A stretch of DNA of 64,000 nucleotides from Zunongwangia endophytica (lineage in GTDB: Bacteria; Bacteroidota; Bacteroidia; Flavobacteriales; Flavobacteriaceae): assembly GCF_030409505.1 (NCBI RefSeq), contig NZ_JAUFPZ010000002.1:1240001-1304000 (forward strand), given 5' to 3'. The notes under the pieces are model-generated. The model had not been told where the DNA came from, made no database searches, and saw only the letters and a program-made list of their open reading frames with translations. The position numbers and the translations under genes were made by a program. How positions within the stretch are numbered: the stretch's first letter is position 1; the number at the start of each line of letters is the position of its first letter. Below, piece by piece: positions 18,590 through 27,798 of this stretch.

Positions 18590-18876
18590 TTGGAAAAACC
18601 GGTATTACGGTGGATACGGTGGGCATCCATTGCCTTTTGGATATCTGCAGCTTCATAATAGAGCAGTCCTTTGATTTTCACAAATGGCAAGGTACCATTG
18701 AGCCGAAGCTGCTGTAAAGTTCCAGGGCTGATTTGCAAGAGCTCCATGACCTCCGAAGATTTGAGATATTTTTTGAGTGTTCCTCCTTCTCTTTTTTTCA
18801 TTAACTCGCGGAGTTCTTTGAACAGTTGTCGTTTAAACTCCCTTAGATCATCAGTTGTAAGAATTGTTGCTGGCAT
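18586..18876 (-). CDS. MerR/excisionase-type helix-turn-helix protein
   Basis: The frame opens at 18957, but ATG 18876 (MPATILTTDDLREFKRQL) fits the usual start of this family and was chosen; the product is then 96 residues. It has an N-terminal helix and a winged HTH (KSSEVMELLQISPGTLQQL, RLNGTLPFVKIKGLLYYE), the pattern of excisionase-like DNA-binding proteins in Bacteroidetes conjugative elements. It is the first gene of the replication block and overlaps the next gene by 4 bases. Role: probably excision or replication control (inference). Confidence 0.75.
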   Translation of the reverse strand: MPATILTTDDLREFKRQLFKELRELMKKREGGTLKKYLKSSEVMELLQISPGTLQQLRLNGTLPFVKIKGLLYYEAADIQKAMDAHRIHRNTGFSK

Positions 18877-18986
18877 AAGTTTAGGTTTTAAAAATCCCAC
18901 CGTATATTTTAAAGACCTTGACATCAAAACGGTGGGATAGGTTGATTTGACTTTCACTACAAAGCTGAAAAGAAGAATTAGGAATC

Positions 18987-19153
18987 TTTCGTAGTTCGAA
19001 ACAGACTACGAAAAACTTTAACAGTAAAAGAAAGGAAGTAAAATGAGGGAATTTGATGGTACTCCGTTCTGAAGTCGATCATCAAATTGCTCTAAATAAT
19101 ACAAGAAAAATACAGTACTACTCCTTTTCGAATATTATCGTAGTTCGAAAAGG
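18987..19153. other. putative replication or transfer origin with three hairpins and a direct repeat
   Basis: Within 167 gene-free bases there are three perfect inverted repeats: TTTCGTAGT/ACTACGAAA (18987-18995, 19005-19013), AATTTGATG/CATCAAATT (19050-19058, 19080-19088) and CCTTTTCGAA/TTCGAAAAGG (19123-19132, 19144-19153). The 13-mer TCGTAGTTCGAAA occurs directly repeated at 18989-19001 and 19139-19151, overlapping the first and third hairpins. It lies just upstream of the HTH-replication-ATPase genes. This looks like an origin or a protein-binding site cluster; which kind is inference. The flanks 18958-18986 and 19154-19328 show nothing else. Confidence 0.5.
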
Positions 19154-19328
19154 TTTAACATAATTAAATACAGGTTCATCCTGTTTTTTAGAAGAAGGGA
19201 AAACAAGAAAATATAAAGCATGAAATCCCTATTTATCAAAACATACCTAAAAGTAACAGGCATATATCCCACAAACAGATTTTGGAATTGAAAGAGTCCT
19301 CAAAAAAAAGTGAAATTCTATTTTTTCA

Positions 19329-20585
19329 TTAAACCTTCACTTTAATAATTTCATCCAATCTACTGGTAAAGCGTGGGGATAGTCGTTCCTGTTTCATTTT
19401 CCAGGTACGACCAATATCCTGTCCGGCAAATTTTAATTTTCCATTTTGAGTTCTGTTTAACACATCTATGGTTTTCATTAGTTGTTGATGTTTAGGGTTT
19501 TCGTTGGTAAAAAGCGCCAGCTGCCGATTGGACTGTGGGCTAATTCCCATAATGATCACTCCTGCTTTTTTATACTGATAGCCCGCCTTATAAATAGACT
19601 TCAATCCGTATATCGCTGCTTTGGTCAATACTATGGTAGAATTAGTCGGGAATGACAAGCTTACCGCGCGACTGGCTTTATATTGATTTAGGTCCGTACG
19701 AAATTTATTAGTGATTAGAAATACATGAATCATACTACAACAGGAATCTTGCTTTCGCAGCTTAAAGGCTGCTTTGGCTGCATAGGTGGCTATGCGCTCT
19801 TTTAAATCAGAAAACTGCGTATACATTTTCTCAAAAGATCGGGTTACTGCAATATTCTTTTTACTTCTAACCACTTCAAAATCCAAGGTAGATTCTCCGG
19901 ATAAATCACGATACAAACGCAGTCCTACTACTGAAAATTCTTTTCGGACATACTCGTGCGGCAGTTGGATAAATTGCCATGCATTGAAAACCTTAATAGC
20001 TAAAAGACGTTTTTCATATTGGCGCCCAATTCCCCAAACATCACCGATTTTAGTCCATCGCAAAGCCTTTTTTATTTTATCCGATGTATCTAAGACATAT
20101 ACTCCACCCGTACGTTCTGGAAATTTCTTAGCAATTTTATTCGCCACTTTAGCCAGTGATTTAGTTGGAGCAAGCCCAATACTAATTGGTATGCCAGTGC
20201 TCTTATATACTTTTTGAATAATATCAGCACCAAGTTCCTGAAGGTCATATAACTCAAAACCATAAAATTTCAGAAAAGATTCGTCAATCGAGTAAATTTC
20301 AATTTCTGGAGTAAACTGAGAAAGCATTTCCATTACACGATTGCTCATATCTCCGTAAAGCGTATAATTAGAGGAGAACACATGAATATTATGACGTATG
20401 AAAAGTTCCTCATATTGAAATGCTGGCGCACCCATAGGAATTCCAAGTGCTTTTGCTTCATTACTTCTGGCAATAACACAACCATCATTATTGGAGAGGA
20501 CCACTACGGGTTTATCACGAAGAGAAGGATTAAAAACCCGTTCACAGGAGGCATAAAAGTTATTACAGTCGATAAGTGCAAACAT
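19329..20585 (-). CDS. umuC: Y-family DNA polymerase, UmuC subunit of polymerase V
   Basis: The 418-residue protein has the Y-family signature: [18 protein letters not shown] with catalytic Asp6, [19 protein letters not shown], and YSIDESF with Asp101-Glu102. The helix-hairpin-helix region ([13 protein letters not shown]) and little-finger domain follow. It performs error-prone translesion synthesis with processed UmuD. It lies 19 bases downstream of umuD in one operon. UmuDC pairs on mobile elements are common. Confidence 0.95.
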   Translation of the reverse strand: MFALIDCNNFYASCERVFNPSLRDKPVVVLSNNDGCVIARSNEAKALGIPMGAPAFQYEELFIRHNIHVFSSNYTLYGDMSNRVMEMLSQFTPEIEIYSIDESFLKFYGFELYDLQELGADIIQKVYKSTGIPISIGLAPTKSLAKVANKIAKKFPERTGGVYVLDTSDKIKKALRWTKIGDVWGIGRQYEKRLLAIKVFNAWQFIQLPHEYVRKEFSVVGLRLYRDLSGESTLDFEVVRSKKNIAVTRSFEKMYTQFSDLKERIATYAAKAAFKLRKQDSCCSMIHVFLITNKFRTDLNQYKASRAVSLSFPTNSTIVLTKAAIYGLKSIYKAGYQYKKAGVIIMGISPQSNRQLALFTNENPKHQQLMKTIDVLNRTQNGKLKFAGQDIGRTWKMKQERLSPRFTSRLDEIIKVKV

Positions 20586-20604
20586 GAGTGCGATTTAGAT
20601 GGCT

Positions 20605-21021
20605 CTAGAAGTATTTAATAACATTAGTTACGATACCCCAGATTAGAAATTCATTATCTTGAGTAACTTTGATAGGCTTATACTTTTTATTCTCGGCGAT
20701 CAGCCATATTGTATCTTTTTCGATACGAATACGTTTTACCGTAAATTCTCCATCGATAAAACAAACGGCAATTTTTCCATCTTTTGGTGGCAAACTTTTA
20801 TTGATAATTAAGAGATCACCATCATGAATTCCTGCACCTTCCATACTATCTCCTTCTACTCTGCCGAAGAACGTAGCCTCTTTATCTCGGATAAATTCAT
20901 GATTAAGATCGATACGATCCTCAAGATGATCATCGGCTGGAGAAGGAAAACCTGCTGATATTCCGGAATTTACGAGCGGAATAAGAAGGGTATGTAAAGA
21001 ATATTTTTCGTAAATTTTCAT
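20605..21021 (-). CDS. umuD: UmuD-type S24 protease, regulator of polymerase V
   Basis: The 138-residue protein has the LexA/UmuD S24 dyad: Ser59 in EGDSMEG and Lys96 in FTVKRIR. An Ala23-Gly24 bond (ISAGFPSP) is the likely self-cleavage site. The full S24 domain follows (DGDLLIINKS, IAVCFIDGEF). It makes the active form that supports UmuC. It is divergent from the SRAP gene, with a short shared promoter region. RecA-dependent control is expected from the family. Confidence 0.93.
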   Translation of the reverse strand: MKIYEKYSLHTLLIPLVNSGISAGFPSPADDHLEDRIDLNHEFIRDKEATFFGRVEGDSMEGAGIHDGDLLIINKSLPPKDGKIAVCFIDGEFTVKRIRIEKDTIWLIAENKKYKPIKVTQDNEFLIWGIVTNVIKYF

Positions 21022-21068
21022 ATTCGTTTCAATATTTCCTTCAAAATTAGGTATTATTCCATAATTTT

Positions 21069-21079
21069 GGATTAAATCC
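21069..21079. promoter_or_regulatory. palindrome in the umuD/SRAP divergent promoter region
   Basis: GGATTAAATCC is an 11-base palindrome with arms GGATT/AATCC, 13 bases before the SRAP gene start and within the 71-base gap that separates it from umuD. Its place suits an operator for joint SOS-type control of both genes. The binding protein is unknown. Confidence 0.35.
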
Positions 21080-21092
21080 TAAATTAATATTT

Positions 21093-21821
21093 ATGTGTTA
21101 CGAAACATCATTAACGAAATCAGCAAAGCAGATTGAAAAGAGAACCGGAGCTCGTTTTATAGATCAGGTAGATTATAGACCTTATTATCATGCTTCGTCT
21201 TTCAATTTCCCTAGCTTATACGGTATCACGGATGATTATAAGAAAACCATTACTACTATGGAGTGGGGCATGATCGCACCCTGGGGAACGAATGATATTG
21301 AAAATTATCGAAAGAAAAATAAGAACTGGAACGCTAAAGGAGAAACCATGCTCGACTTGCCTACATTTTCTCAGGCAGCGAGATCTAGAAGATGCTTGAT
21401 TCTGGCCGATGGTTTTATAGAACCGCATTATCCAGGAAATCAATTCAGAGGGCCAGTTGTTCCAAAATACTGTTATTTACCCAACAAAAAACTATTCTGT
21501 TTTGCCGGCCTATACAATGAAGCGGATAACGGACAACTAAACTGTAGTATAGTAACAGTTGATGCCAATCCTTTTTTCGCTGCCCTTCACAATAAGAAGC
21601 GAAGAATGCCTTTAGTATTGGATGAAGCATTTACGTCTACATGGCTTGATTCCTCGATGAACGATGATGAGATTATGGAGTTGGTTTATACCGGAAGTAC
21701 CAAAGAAGCATTTGAGGCGCATTCTATAAAAAATTTTTATAAGAGAGATTTTGATACTAATACTGCGGAATTTTTAGAACCCATAAGCGATCCTGAAGGT
21801 GTTCAGGGAAGTTTATTCTAA
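21093..21821 (+). CDS. SOS-response-associated peptidase (SRAP/HMCES/YedK family)
   Basis: The 242-residue product starts Met-Cys. After Met removal, Cys2 is the residue with which SRAP proteins form a covalent crosslink to abasic sites in single-stranded DNA. The family motifs RRCLILADGFIEPHY and LHNKKRRMPLVLDE are present. It protects abasic sites during replication. It is divergent from umuDC across a 71-base gap, so damage-tolerance genes are grouped within this mobile-element stretch. ATG at 21093 is the only sensible start because the Cys must be at position 2. Confidence 0.9.
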   Translation: MCYETSLTKSAKQIEKRTGARFIDQVDYRPYYHASSFNFPSLYGITDDYKKTITTMEWGMIAPWGTNDIENYRKKNKNWNAKGETMLDLPTFSQAARSRRCLILADGFIEPHYPGNQFRGPVVPKYCYLPNKKLFCFAGLYNEADNGQLNCSIVTVDANPFFAALHNKKRRMPLVLDEAFTSTWLDSSMNDDEIMELVYTGSTKEAFEAHSIKNFYKRDFDTNTAEFLEPISDPEGVQGSLF

Positions 21822-21832
21822 TACTAAAAGTT

Positions 21833-22264
21833 ATGAAAACCTTGTTTATCATACTACTAATTTTAATGCTACCATTACGGCAATATAGCCAAGCATCGAC
21901 TACGAAGAAATTTTACAGTAATCGTACCTACTATAAAGATATCGACACTTCGGAATATATTGAACGTCTGATTGAAATAAATCCCCAAACGATTGTCATA
22001 CATTCCAAGGGAAGTGTAAATATAGATACTCAAATAATTATCGTGACGGCCACTTATATGGACGGTACTCCTGATCGAGATACCTGTCGGGTTTATGAAG
22101 CCATGTCGGCCAACCATCAATTTGTTTTTGACATCAGGTTAAAAAATAAAAAAAACATAGACACCATCTTCGTCACTAGCCTAAATTGGGAGACCAAGAA
22201 ATTCAAGGATTTCTATTTGCTATTAGATAAATACAAAGAAGGATTTAAGCTGGAATCTATTTAA
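21833..22264 (+). CDS. unknown small exported protein
   Basis: The 143-residue product has a clear signal peptide (about 1-19, ending RQYSQA) followed by a mature domain with alternating strand pattern (IVIHSKGSVNIDTQIIIVTATY) and a YLLLDKYKEG tail. I do not recognise the family. It begins 12 bases after the SRAP gene on the same strand, so may be co-transcribed, and ends 21 bases from the convergent rteC. It may be an ICE cargo protein. Confidence 0.6.
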   Translation: MKTLFIILLILMLPLRQYSQASTTKKFYSNRTYYKDIDTSEYIERLIEINPQTIVIHSKGSVNIDTQIIIVTATYMDGTPDRDTCRVYEAMSANHQFVFDIRLKNKKNIDTIFVTSLNWETKKFKDFYLLLDKYKEGFKLESI

Positions 22265-22285
22265 TAGATCAAAAAAGAACGATAA

Positions 22286-23119
22286 TCAAGCATCCTCTCG
22301 TTCCATTTTCAATTGAAACTGCATCCCTAGATCATCCAGAAATTTTGTTTTACTTCCTTTCCTTGATTTTATCTCCATATAAGTTTTAGAAACATTATCC
22401 AGTCGTATATTAAAAAAAGCCTCAAAAGAACTTGCTATTGTTTTAAGGTCTAATTTTCCATGATTTAGGGAGCCATCCACATACAGTGCGTATACTAATT
22501 CTACCAATGCAGTTTTGGAACCGGTCCAGACGATGACCCGATGAGAAGAATCCTGAGTAAATTCCAGCGGTCCTCCATTTAGTTTTTGAAGCTGTTCTCT
22601 CAGATAATGAATATATCGGTACATCGCCTTTATTTTAGCCCATAGTAAATCATGAGAACTACTAAACTCAGGATAGAAGTATTGATTTTCAGTAGGATTC
22701 ATGGGAAATTTTTCAACCCCACGTCTCGTGAAAAAGGTATGATCCAGATAGGAATATCCCTGTTCCATATAGTAGGTGAAGTCCGTATTTTTAAAAAAGA
22801 ACTTATTTACTTTTCGCATTTCTTTTTCCAAAAACCTAATTTTATACTGTTTTCCCGCTTTGGGCCGATGCAGCTCACAATTTTGAATATGGGTATAGTA
22901 AATAAAATAACTCATAGGTATGGGCTTTACTTCTTTAAAGAAGTAGATTTCCTCTCCTACGGTCTCAAAATCTATATCCTCCACAACATTTTTCATCTCT
23001 GACAATATCTCGTTACAAAATTTCAACAAGTTGGAGGATCGCTGTAGTATGGAAGGTATCTTTTCCATCGTTTGACGCTCCTCATGAAATTTAGTTAATA
23101 GGTCATTGAATCTTTTCAT
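22286..23119 (-). CDS. rteC: RteC-family protein
   Basis: The 277-residue protein has the RteC family pattern: a helical N-terminal half with YFFKEVKPIPMSYFIYY, IRFLEKEMRKVNKFFFKN and a DHTFFTRRG segment, and a basic C-terminal HTH-like half (VYALYVDGSLNHGK, FFNIRLDNVSKTYMEI). In CTnDOT, RteC activates excision genes. It starts 15 bases after the large PLP-enzyme gene on the minus strand, so it is probably expressed with it. This supports the 9-28 kb stretch being an ICE. Confidence 0.85.
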   Translation of the reverse strand: MKRFNDLLTKFHEERQTMEKIPSILQRSSNLLKFCNEILSEMKNVVEDIDFETVGEEIYFFKEVKPIPMSYFIYYTHIQNCELHRPKAGKQYKIRFLEKEMRKVNKFFFKNTDFTYYMEQGYSYLDHTFFTRRGVEKFPMNPTENQYFYPEFSSSHDLLWAKIKAMYRYIHYLREQLQKLNGGPLEFTQDSSHRVIVWTGSKTALVELVYALYVDGSLNHGKLDLKTIASSFEAFFNIRLDNVSKTYMEIKSRKGSKTKFLDDLGMQFQLKMEREDA

Positions 23120-23134
23120 AGGCTATGTATTTAG

Positions 23135-25597
23135 TTATTCATTTTGAGTCAATTCGAGCACATCCAATTTAAAATTGTCGTCGCTTTGCAGGTAGGCATA
23201 CGTATTGTAAATGTTGGCTCCCAACTTTCTTTTTTCAAAAGCAGCACTTAAACCAAGATCAATTTCCGATACATTTTTGGCTATGCCCTGTTGAATGATA
23301 TAATATAATAACTGTCGATATACAGCATGAGATGCATTGTAGTTGTAATCGATACCAATAAGTGCAGGAGAATAGCATTCTTTTGAGGTATAACAAAAAA
23401 CGACTCCTAGCAGCTTTCCCTCCTTATCTCTAGTCCTTAGTTCCAGAAACTCCCATGCCGGATGTGTATTCATCTCAAAGAACAATTGCTCTGGATAAGG
23501 GAATAAATTGATTGCAATATTTTCCTTTTGAACATTTTGATATAGCACATAATATTGATGAATTAGATCTTTAGTTGCCTCTTGGCTTATGACTAACTCA
23601 CAATCCTTTAGATAAGGTTCTATATCGACCCTAAAATGGCGACGATTACGTTTAGATAGTTTTGAAAACCATTCTTTTATTGAATGGCAATCTGCTAGCA
23701 ACATTTTACAACTACGGGGCATTCCAATCTTGATAAAACCCTGTTGTTTAAAAAGATGCTCGTGTATATGATCATCTGGAAAATCTCGTAATAAGATCAT
23801 TTGCCCATTCTTTTCTCTTTTCAATTCTTCAAGATTTTTAAAGAGCAGTCTCCAGGCATCATTTATAGCGGAATGATTTACATCAGCGTAGAAATGTTTT
23901 CCTTCAGAAAAAATACTTCCCATTGATAACACCCTAGAGGTCATATAATCTGGTTGAAGCATACGTTGCTTTTCATATGCTATTGATACCGATTCCGGTG
24001 CGAGCATATCATCCTTTAAACGCTCCAGTGAAAAATAGGTCAATAATACCAAGCGATTCGATTGATCCACTATACGGAAATAGAAAAAATTTGTTTTATG
24101 GTTAAGCCCGCTTTCATCCATAAAAGAAGCAGAGAGGACTTTTTCAAGCCATTGCTGTCCACTAAAATCAAAAAGCCCATGACCAATATGTGTATTCCAT
24201 TCCTCTTTATCAATGTCATCTATACTTTTAAAACATTGCAAAACTAAATTCGAATTCAAATTACTTTTAGAACTACTTTTAGATTCTTTTTCCAATTGCT
24301 TTATATAAGAAGCATTCCAATTGTAATTTTTAAAAAGTTCTGCAATTCTTCGCCTACTACTATCGCTAACGATAATTGCCTCCTCAAAAGCTTCTGCCAG
24401 TGCTTTCACAAGTTTTCGTATATCCTTTTGATTATTATGTCTTGAGATCGTAAACCGAATTCCTGTATTTTTAACCGGTACCGCTGGGAATAATCCTAAA
24501 TTCACAAAAAAACCTTTTTTAAAGAGCCGTTCAATCATTTCATAACCGGTAATCGGAAGTCCACAAGCTATATAAAAAACAGGCGTATTATTAAGATTTA
24601 CAATTGGCAAAGCCGTATCCTTCAATAGTCGACTGCAAAGTTTTATCTTTCCCTTGAGTTCGTCTTGTAAACCTTTAATTTCATCAGAAAGATGAATTTT
24701 GGCAGAGGCAATTGCTGCTGCTACAGATGCCGGATCCAACTGGGCCGAAAATGTAAGTGGTCCTCCATATAGCTTAAGTTTGCGGTGAAGCTCTTCATTA
24801 GGACAAATAAATACTGATCCGTTAGCACCGAACGTCTTACTTAGGGTGGCCATAAACATCACCCGATCAGGCAATTCAGAAAATCCTAGTTCTTCACATG
24901 ACTGAAGAATAAAACCTGCACCATTAGTACCAGTCCAGCTCATTCCATGCACATCATCAAAATATAAATGTAGTTGAGAATATTTCTCTAGGAGCAAAAA
25001 TAAATCGGCTATTGGAGCACAATCCCCAAACATGGAATATATCCCGTCCGCAAAAAACCATATCTTCTCATGAGTTCCTTTGAGATCTTTTATTAGCTCT
25101 TCCAGAGCTTTACTGTCATTATGAGGGATCATTTTAACACTAATTCCTCTTGGTTTTAATAATTGTACAGCGTTATGTACGCTCCAGTGCACCTGATGAT
25201 CTAGAATAACAGCATCCTGATCCTGTACCAGTCCCGGAATGACGCCAATATGTCCCAACGTACTATTTTTAGTTATAATGACCGGTGAATTAAAAAGCGC
25301 TTTAAGGCTAGTTTCAAGTTCTGCATACAAAGGATGAGAGATATACGTTTTACTCAGCGGAAATTGGGTACCATATTTCTTTATCCCCTCTATGGCTTCA
25401 GCTTTTAATCGCTGATCTTGTTCCAGGCCAAGATAACCGGTAGTCCCAAAATGATACAGCGATTTTCCTTTTACCGTAATAAATCTTCCGGTGAGGCTTT
25501 TATCTTCAGCATAGAGATGAAGTATACCTTTTTCCTGAGCCTGTAAGAAGTAATCATCTACGGTATCTAAAAAGTTATTGTGCTTAATTTTTGCCAT
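23135..25597 (-). CDS. alpha-oxoamine synthase (PLP) fused to a GNAT/FemAB-like domain
   Basis: The 820-residue protein has two parts. Residues 1 to about 405 are a class-II alpha-oxoamine synthase fold (the KBL, AONS, CqsA and serine palmitoyltransferase family): the PLP lysine lies in TLSKTFGANG (Lys254), with YFDDVHGMSW giving Asp215 and His217. Residues about 450-815 resemble a GNAT or FemAB acyltransferase. Such enzymes join an acyl thioester to an amino acid. A lipid- or signal-type N-acyl product is plausible but not shown. It is upstream of rteC, with which it likely forms an operon, and divergent from a PAS/AraC regulator. Confidence 0.8.
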   Translation of the reverse strand: MAKIKHNNFLDTVDDYFLQAQEKGILHLYAEDKSLTGRFITVKGKSLYHFGTTGYLGLEQDQRLKAEAIEGIKKYGTQFPLSKTYISHPLYAELETSLKALFNSPVIITKNSTLGHIGVIPGLVQDQDAVILDHQVHWSVHNAVQLLKPRGISVKMIPHNDSKALEELIKDLKGTHEKIWFFADGIYSMFGDCAPIADLFLLLEKYSQLHLYFDDVHGMSWTGTNGAGFILQSCEELGFSELPDRVMFMATLSKTFGANGSVFICPNEELHRKLKLYGGPLTFSAQLDPASVAAAIASAKIHLSDEIKGLQDELKGKIKLCSRLLKDTALPIVNLNNTPVFYIACGLPITGYEMIERLFKKGFFVNLGLFPAVPVKNTGIRFTISRHNNQKDIRKLVKALAEAFEEAIIVSDSSRRRIAELFKNYNWNASYIKQLEKESKSSSKSNLNSNLVLQCFKSIDDIDKEEWNTHIGHGLFDFSGQQWLEKVLSASFMDESGLNHKTNFFYFRIVDQSNRLVLLTYFSLERLKDDMLAPESVSIAYEKQRMLQPDYMTSRVLSMGSIFSEGKHFYADVNHSAINDAWRLLFKNLEELKREKNGQMILLRDFPDDHIHEHLFKQQGFIKIGMPRSCKMLLADCHSIKEWFSKLSKRNRRHFRVDIEPYLKDCELVISQEATKDLIHQYYVLYQNVQKENIAINLFPYPEQLFFEMNTHPAWEFLELRTRDKEGKLLGVVFCYTSKECYSPALIGIDYNYNASHAVYRQLLYYIIQQGIAKNVSEIDLGLSAAFEKRKLGANIYNTYAYLQSDDNFKLDVLELTQNE

Positions 25598-25692
25598 AAG
25601 TAGAAAATTAAAGAATAATCAAGCTATAGTAAACATTTATAAATGCCTCCAAAAAATCTCATCTTCCATGGTTTTCTTTCATTTTTAATAAG

Positions 25693-25723
25693 CAATTGTA
25701 TATATTTAATAAGCTTACAATTG
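25693..25723. promoter_or_regulatory. inverted repeat between divergent genes (possible operator)
   Basis: Perfect 8-base arms CAATTGTA (25693-25700) and TACAATTG (25716-25723) are separated by 15 bases, midway in the 186-base gap between the PLP-enzyme gene and the divergent DUF7793-AraC pair. Such a repeat is a plausible site for the AraC-type regulator next door. No experimental support. Confidence 0.4.
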
Positions 25724-25783
25724 AAATTGCATCTAATTTTACACTGACCCTACTCCCATTTTTAACTCCCAAAATGAAAACTC

Positions 25784-26170
25784 ATGGATAGATCAGGAAA
25801 AAAGAGGGTGGCTAAAATTTGGATTGATGATGGTATATTATATTTTGAATATCATCCAAATACCGTATTAAGCTTAGAAAAAGCCCAGCAAACCGTAAAA
25901 TACAGATTAAGTATACAAAAGGATAAATATTATCCTATCTGTTGCGATACCAGTGGTCTGGTAGATTCCCATAAAATGGCCAGAGACTATCTTGCCAGAG
26001 AAGGATCTATACTCGCTAGTGCAGTAGCTTATATCGCACCAGATGATTATTCTTATAAAATGATCAGTTTTTTTATCCGCAATAGTAAACCTCGAATTCC
26101 AAGTAAGGTCTTTCGTCACAAATTTGCGGCATTAAATTTCCTCAGAGCTTTTAAAACAAAATCGCCATGA
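25784..26170 (+). CDS. small unknown protein with a STAS-like pattern (DUF7793-like)
   Basis: The 128-residue protein has an alternating strand/helix pattern (VAKIWIDDGILYFEY, YPICCDTSGLVDSHKMARDYL) that resembles STAS or DUF7793-type domains found in Bacteroidetes. No catalytic motif is seen. It is coupled with the AraC-type regulator by an ATGA overlap (26167-26170), so the two are co-translated. The pair is divergent from the PLP-enzyme/rteC operon, which suggests a regulatory link. Confidence 0.6.
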   Translation: MDRSGKKRVAKIWIDDGILYFEYHPNTVLSLEKAQQTVKYRLSIQKDKYYPICCDTSGLVDSHKMARDYLAREGSILASAVAYIAPDDYSYKMISFFIRNSKPRIPSKVFRHKFAALNFLRAFKTKSP

Positions 26171-27057
26171 CTGAAAGAACACTGAGTTTAAAAAATACCA
26201 AGCATATCTTTGAAATGATCAATCAGGTAGCCTCTGGAAATTTCAATTATGAAATACCTTTGGATGAGGAGCGAGATTTATTGAATACCCTACGCCATCA
26301 ACTGAACTTAATGGCGCAGGAACTCCGTGAAAATTTTAAACATTTTGCATATGTCAATCCACATTTATCCTATAAGTTTATCACGCATTCCACAATTATA
26401 TTAGATCAGGAAGGAATTATTGCTGCCTGCACTCCATCATCAAAAACGATTTCCGATGGGCATCATGAAATCATTGGCACAAAATTCCTAAAATACTTGA
26501 CTAAAAAATCTAAAAAAGATTTCCAAGGTCATTTTAATACTATCAAGAGGAAGAAAAAGGAAAAGCTATCGTTTCGGATTCAATTTAAACATCAACTTCA
26601 ATCCAGTGGACTAATGGATTGTTACGTAAAGCCACTACAAACCATTAGAAAAGAATGCTATTTAAGTATTAGTTTTTTTCAGAATGGTATTTATTCTAAT
26701 AGTGCAAAAATAGATAACGAAAGACCGTCGCTTTCCAGATGGGATACTATTTCCCTTCAGGAAGCCTATGATTACCTATTGTATCATGTAGGAGAACCAA
26801 AATTATCAGATACAGAACTCGCTGAAAAATTCAAGCTATCTACAAATCGACTAAAACATGGTTTCAAGCAGTTATTCGGCATGAGTCCTTTCATGTTTTA
26901 TAATAAAATACGTCTGGAAGAAGCAAAAGCGAGAATAGAGAATACGCATCAACCATTAAAGCTCATTGCTTCCGATTTAAATTTTAAAAGTTACACCCAA
27001 TTTAGTGCTGCCTTCAAAAAATATTTTGGACAAAATCCCTCTGACTATTTGCAATAG
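26167..27057 (+). CDS. PAS-like domain AraC-family transcriptional regulator
   Basis: The 296-residue protein has an N-terminal helix, a PAS-like sensor region (about 70-170, with STIILDQEGIIAACTPSSKT) and a C-terminal AraC double HTH (about 195-296). The HTH includes ELAEKFKLSTNRLKHGFKQL, GMSPFMFYNKIRLEEAK and SYTQFSAAFKKYFGQNPSDYL. The start overlaps the preceding gene by 4 bases. It probably senses a small molecule or signal and controls the divergent PLP-enzyme operon, itself, or both (inference). Confidence 0.85.
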   Translation: MTERTLSLKNTKHIFEMINQVASGNFNYEIPLDEERDLLNTLRHQLNLMAQELRENFKHFAYVNPHLSYKFITHSTIILDQEGIIAACTPSSKTISDGHHEIIGTKFLKYLTKKSKKDFQGHFNTIKRKKKEKLSFRIQFKHQLQSSGLMDCYVKPLQTIRKECYLSISFFQNGIYSNSAKIDNERPSLSRWDTISLQEAYDYLLYHVGEPKLSDTELAEKFKLSTNRLKHGFKQLFGMSPFMFYNKIRLEEAKARIENTHQPLKLIASDLNFKSYTQFSAAFKKYFGQNPSDYLQ

Positions 27058-27205
27058 ATTTTTCACAATACCCATTAATCTTATTTTATTGGATAAGCAA
27101 TCTCTAGTTTTTAATAAACAATGAATTCCTTTTAATAATTTACAATCCCGAGTTTTACACTAAATCAATTCCAATAGGCCTAAATCCTATATAAAAATTT
27201 AGCAG

Positions 27206-27673
27206 ATGAAACCGAATAGTAAAAACTGGAGATTAAGAGAAACTCGGAGTAGACAGCAGCTATTTTCCTATGTCTCTAAAGTACTACTATTCTATTTTGT
27301 ATTGTTATTAACCTACACAGGAATTAGCAAGATCACTGAGTTGAAAACCTTATATACTACGCTTATAAACGCCCCTTTATATTTAGATAATGAACTAGCA
27401 ACTATCGGACAATGGTTAATTCCTATTTCAGAAATAGCACTAGCATTAAGCATCAGTTTTAAAAAAACCAGAAAGATCGGCTATTTAGGCATTACATCTT
27501 TATTTATTCTCCTTAGTCTATATTCCGGCTGGATTAACTGGTTTTTACCCAACAAACCCTGTAGTTGTGGCGGATTGATTTCGTTACTAAGCTGGAAGCA
27601 ACATGTGTTATTTAATCTTATCAATCTTTTACTAGCCTTAACAGCCTGGTATATTACAGAACCAAAAGATTAA
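27206..27673 (+). CDS. MauE/DoxX-like redox-associated membrane protein
   Basis: The 155-residue protein has about four transmembrane segments (near 25-43, 66-84, 93-112 and 131-149) in the MauE/DoxX-like layout. A PCSCGG motif (about residues 116-121) may exchange disulfides. It precedes the small DUF6520-like exported peptide gene by 125 bases on the same strand. The pairing suggests the membrane protein helps form or manage the disulfide in that cysteine-containing peptide (inference). Confidence 0.8.
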   Translation: MKPNSKNWRLRETRSRQQLFSYVSKVLLFYFVLLLTYTGISKITELKTLYTTLINAPLYLDNELATIGQWLIPISEIALALSISFKKTRKIGYLGITSLFILLSLYSGWINWFLPNKPCSCGGLISLLSWKQHVLFNLINLLLALTAWYITEPKD

Positions 27674-27798
27674 AACGAATACCAAAAAAAAAGATATAAT
27701 TATATAAGCATGCCATATAAAGAATTTCACGCGTGATTACAGCGAGAAGGTCTATCTGTTTAAACTAGGACTATTTTACAAATTCAAAACTTTATGTT

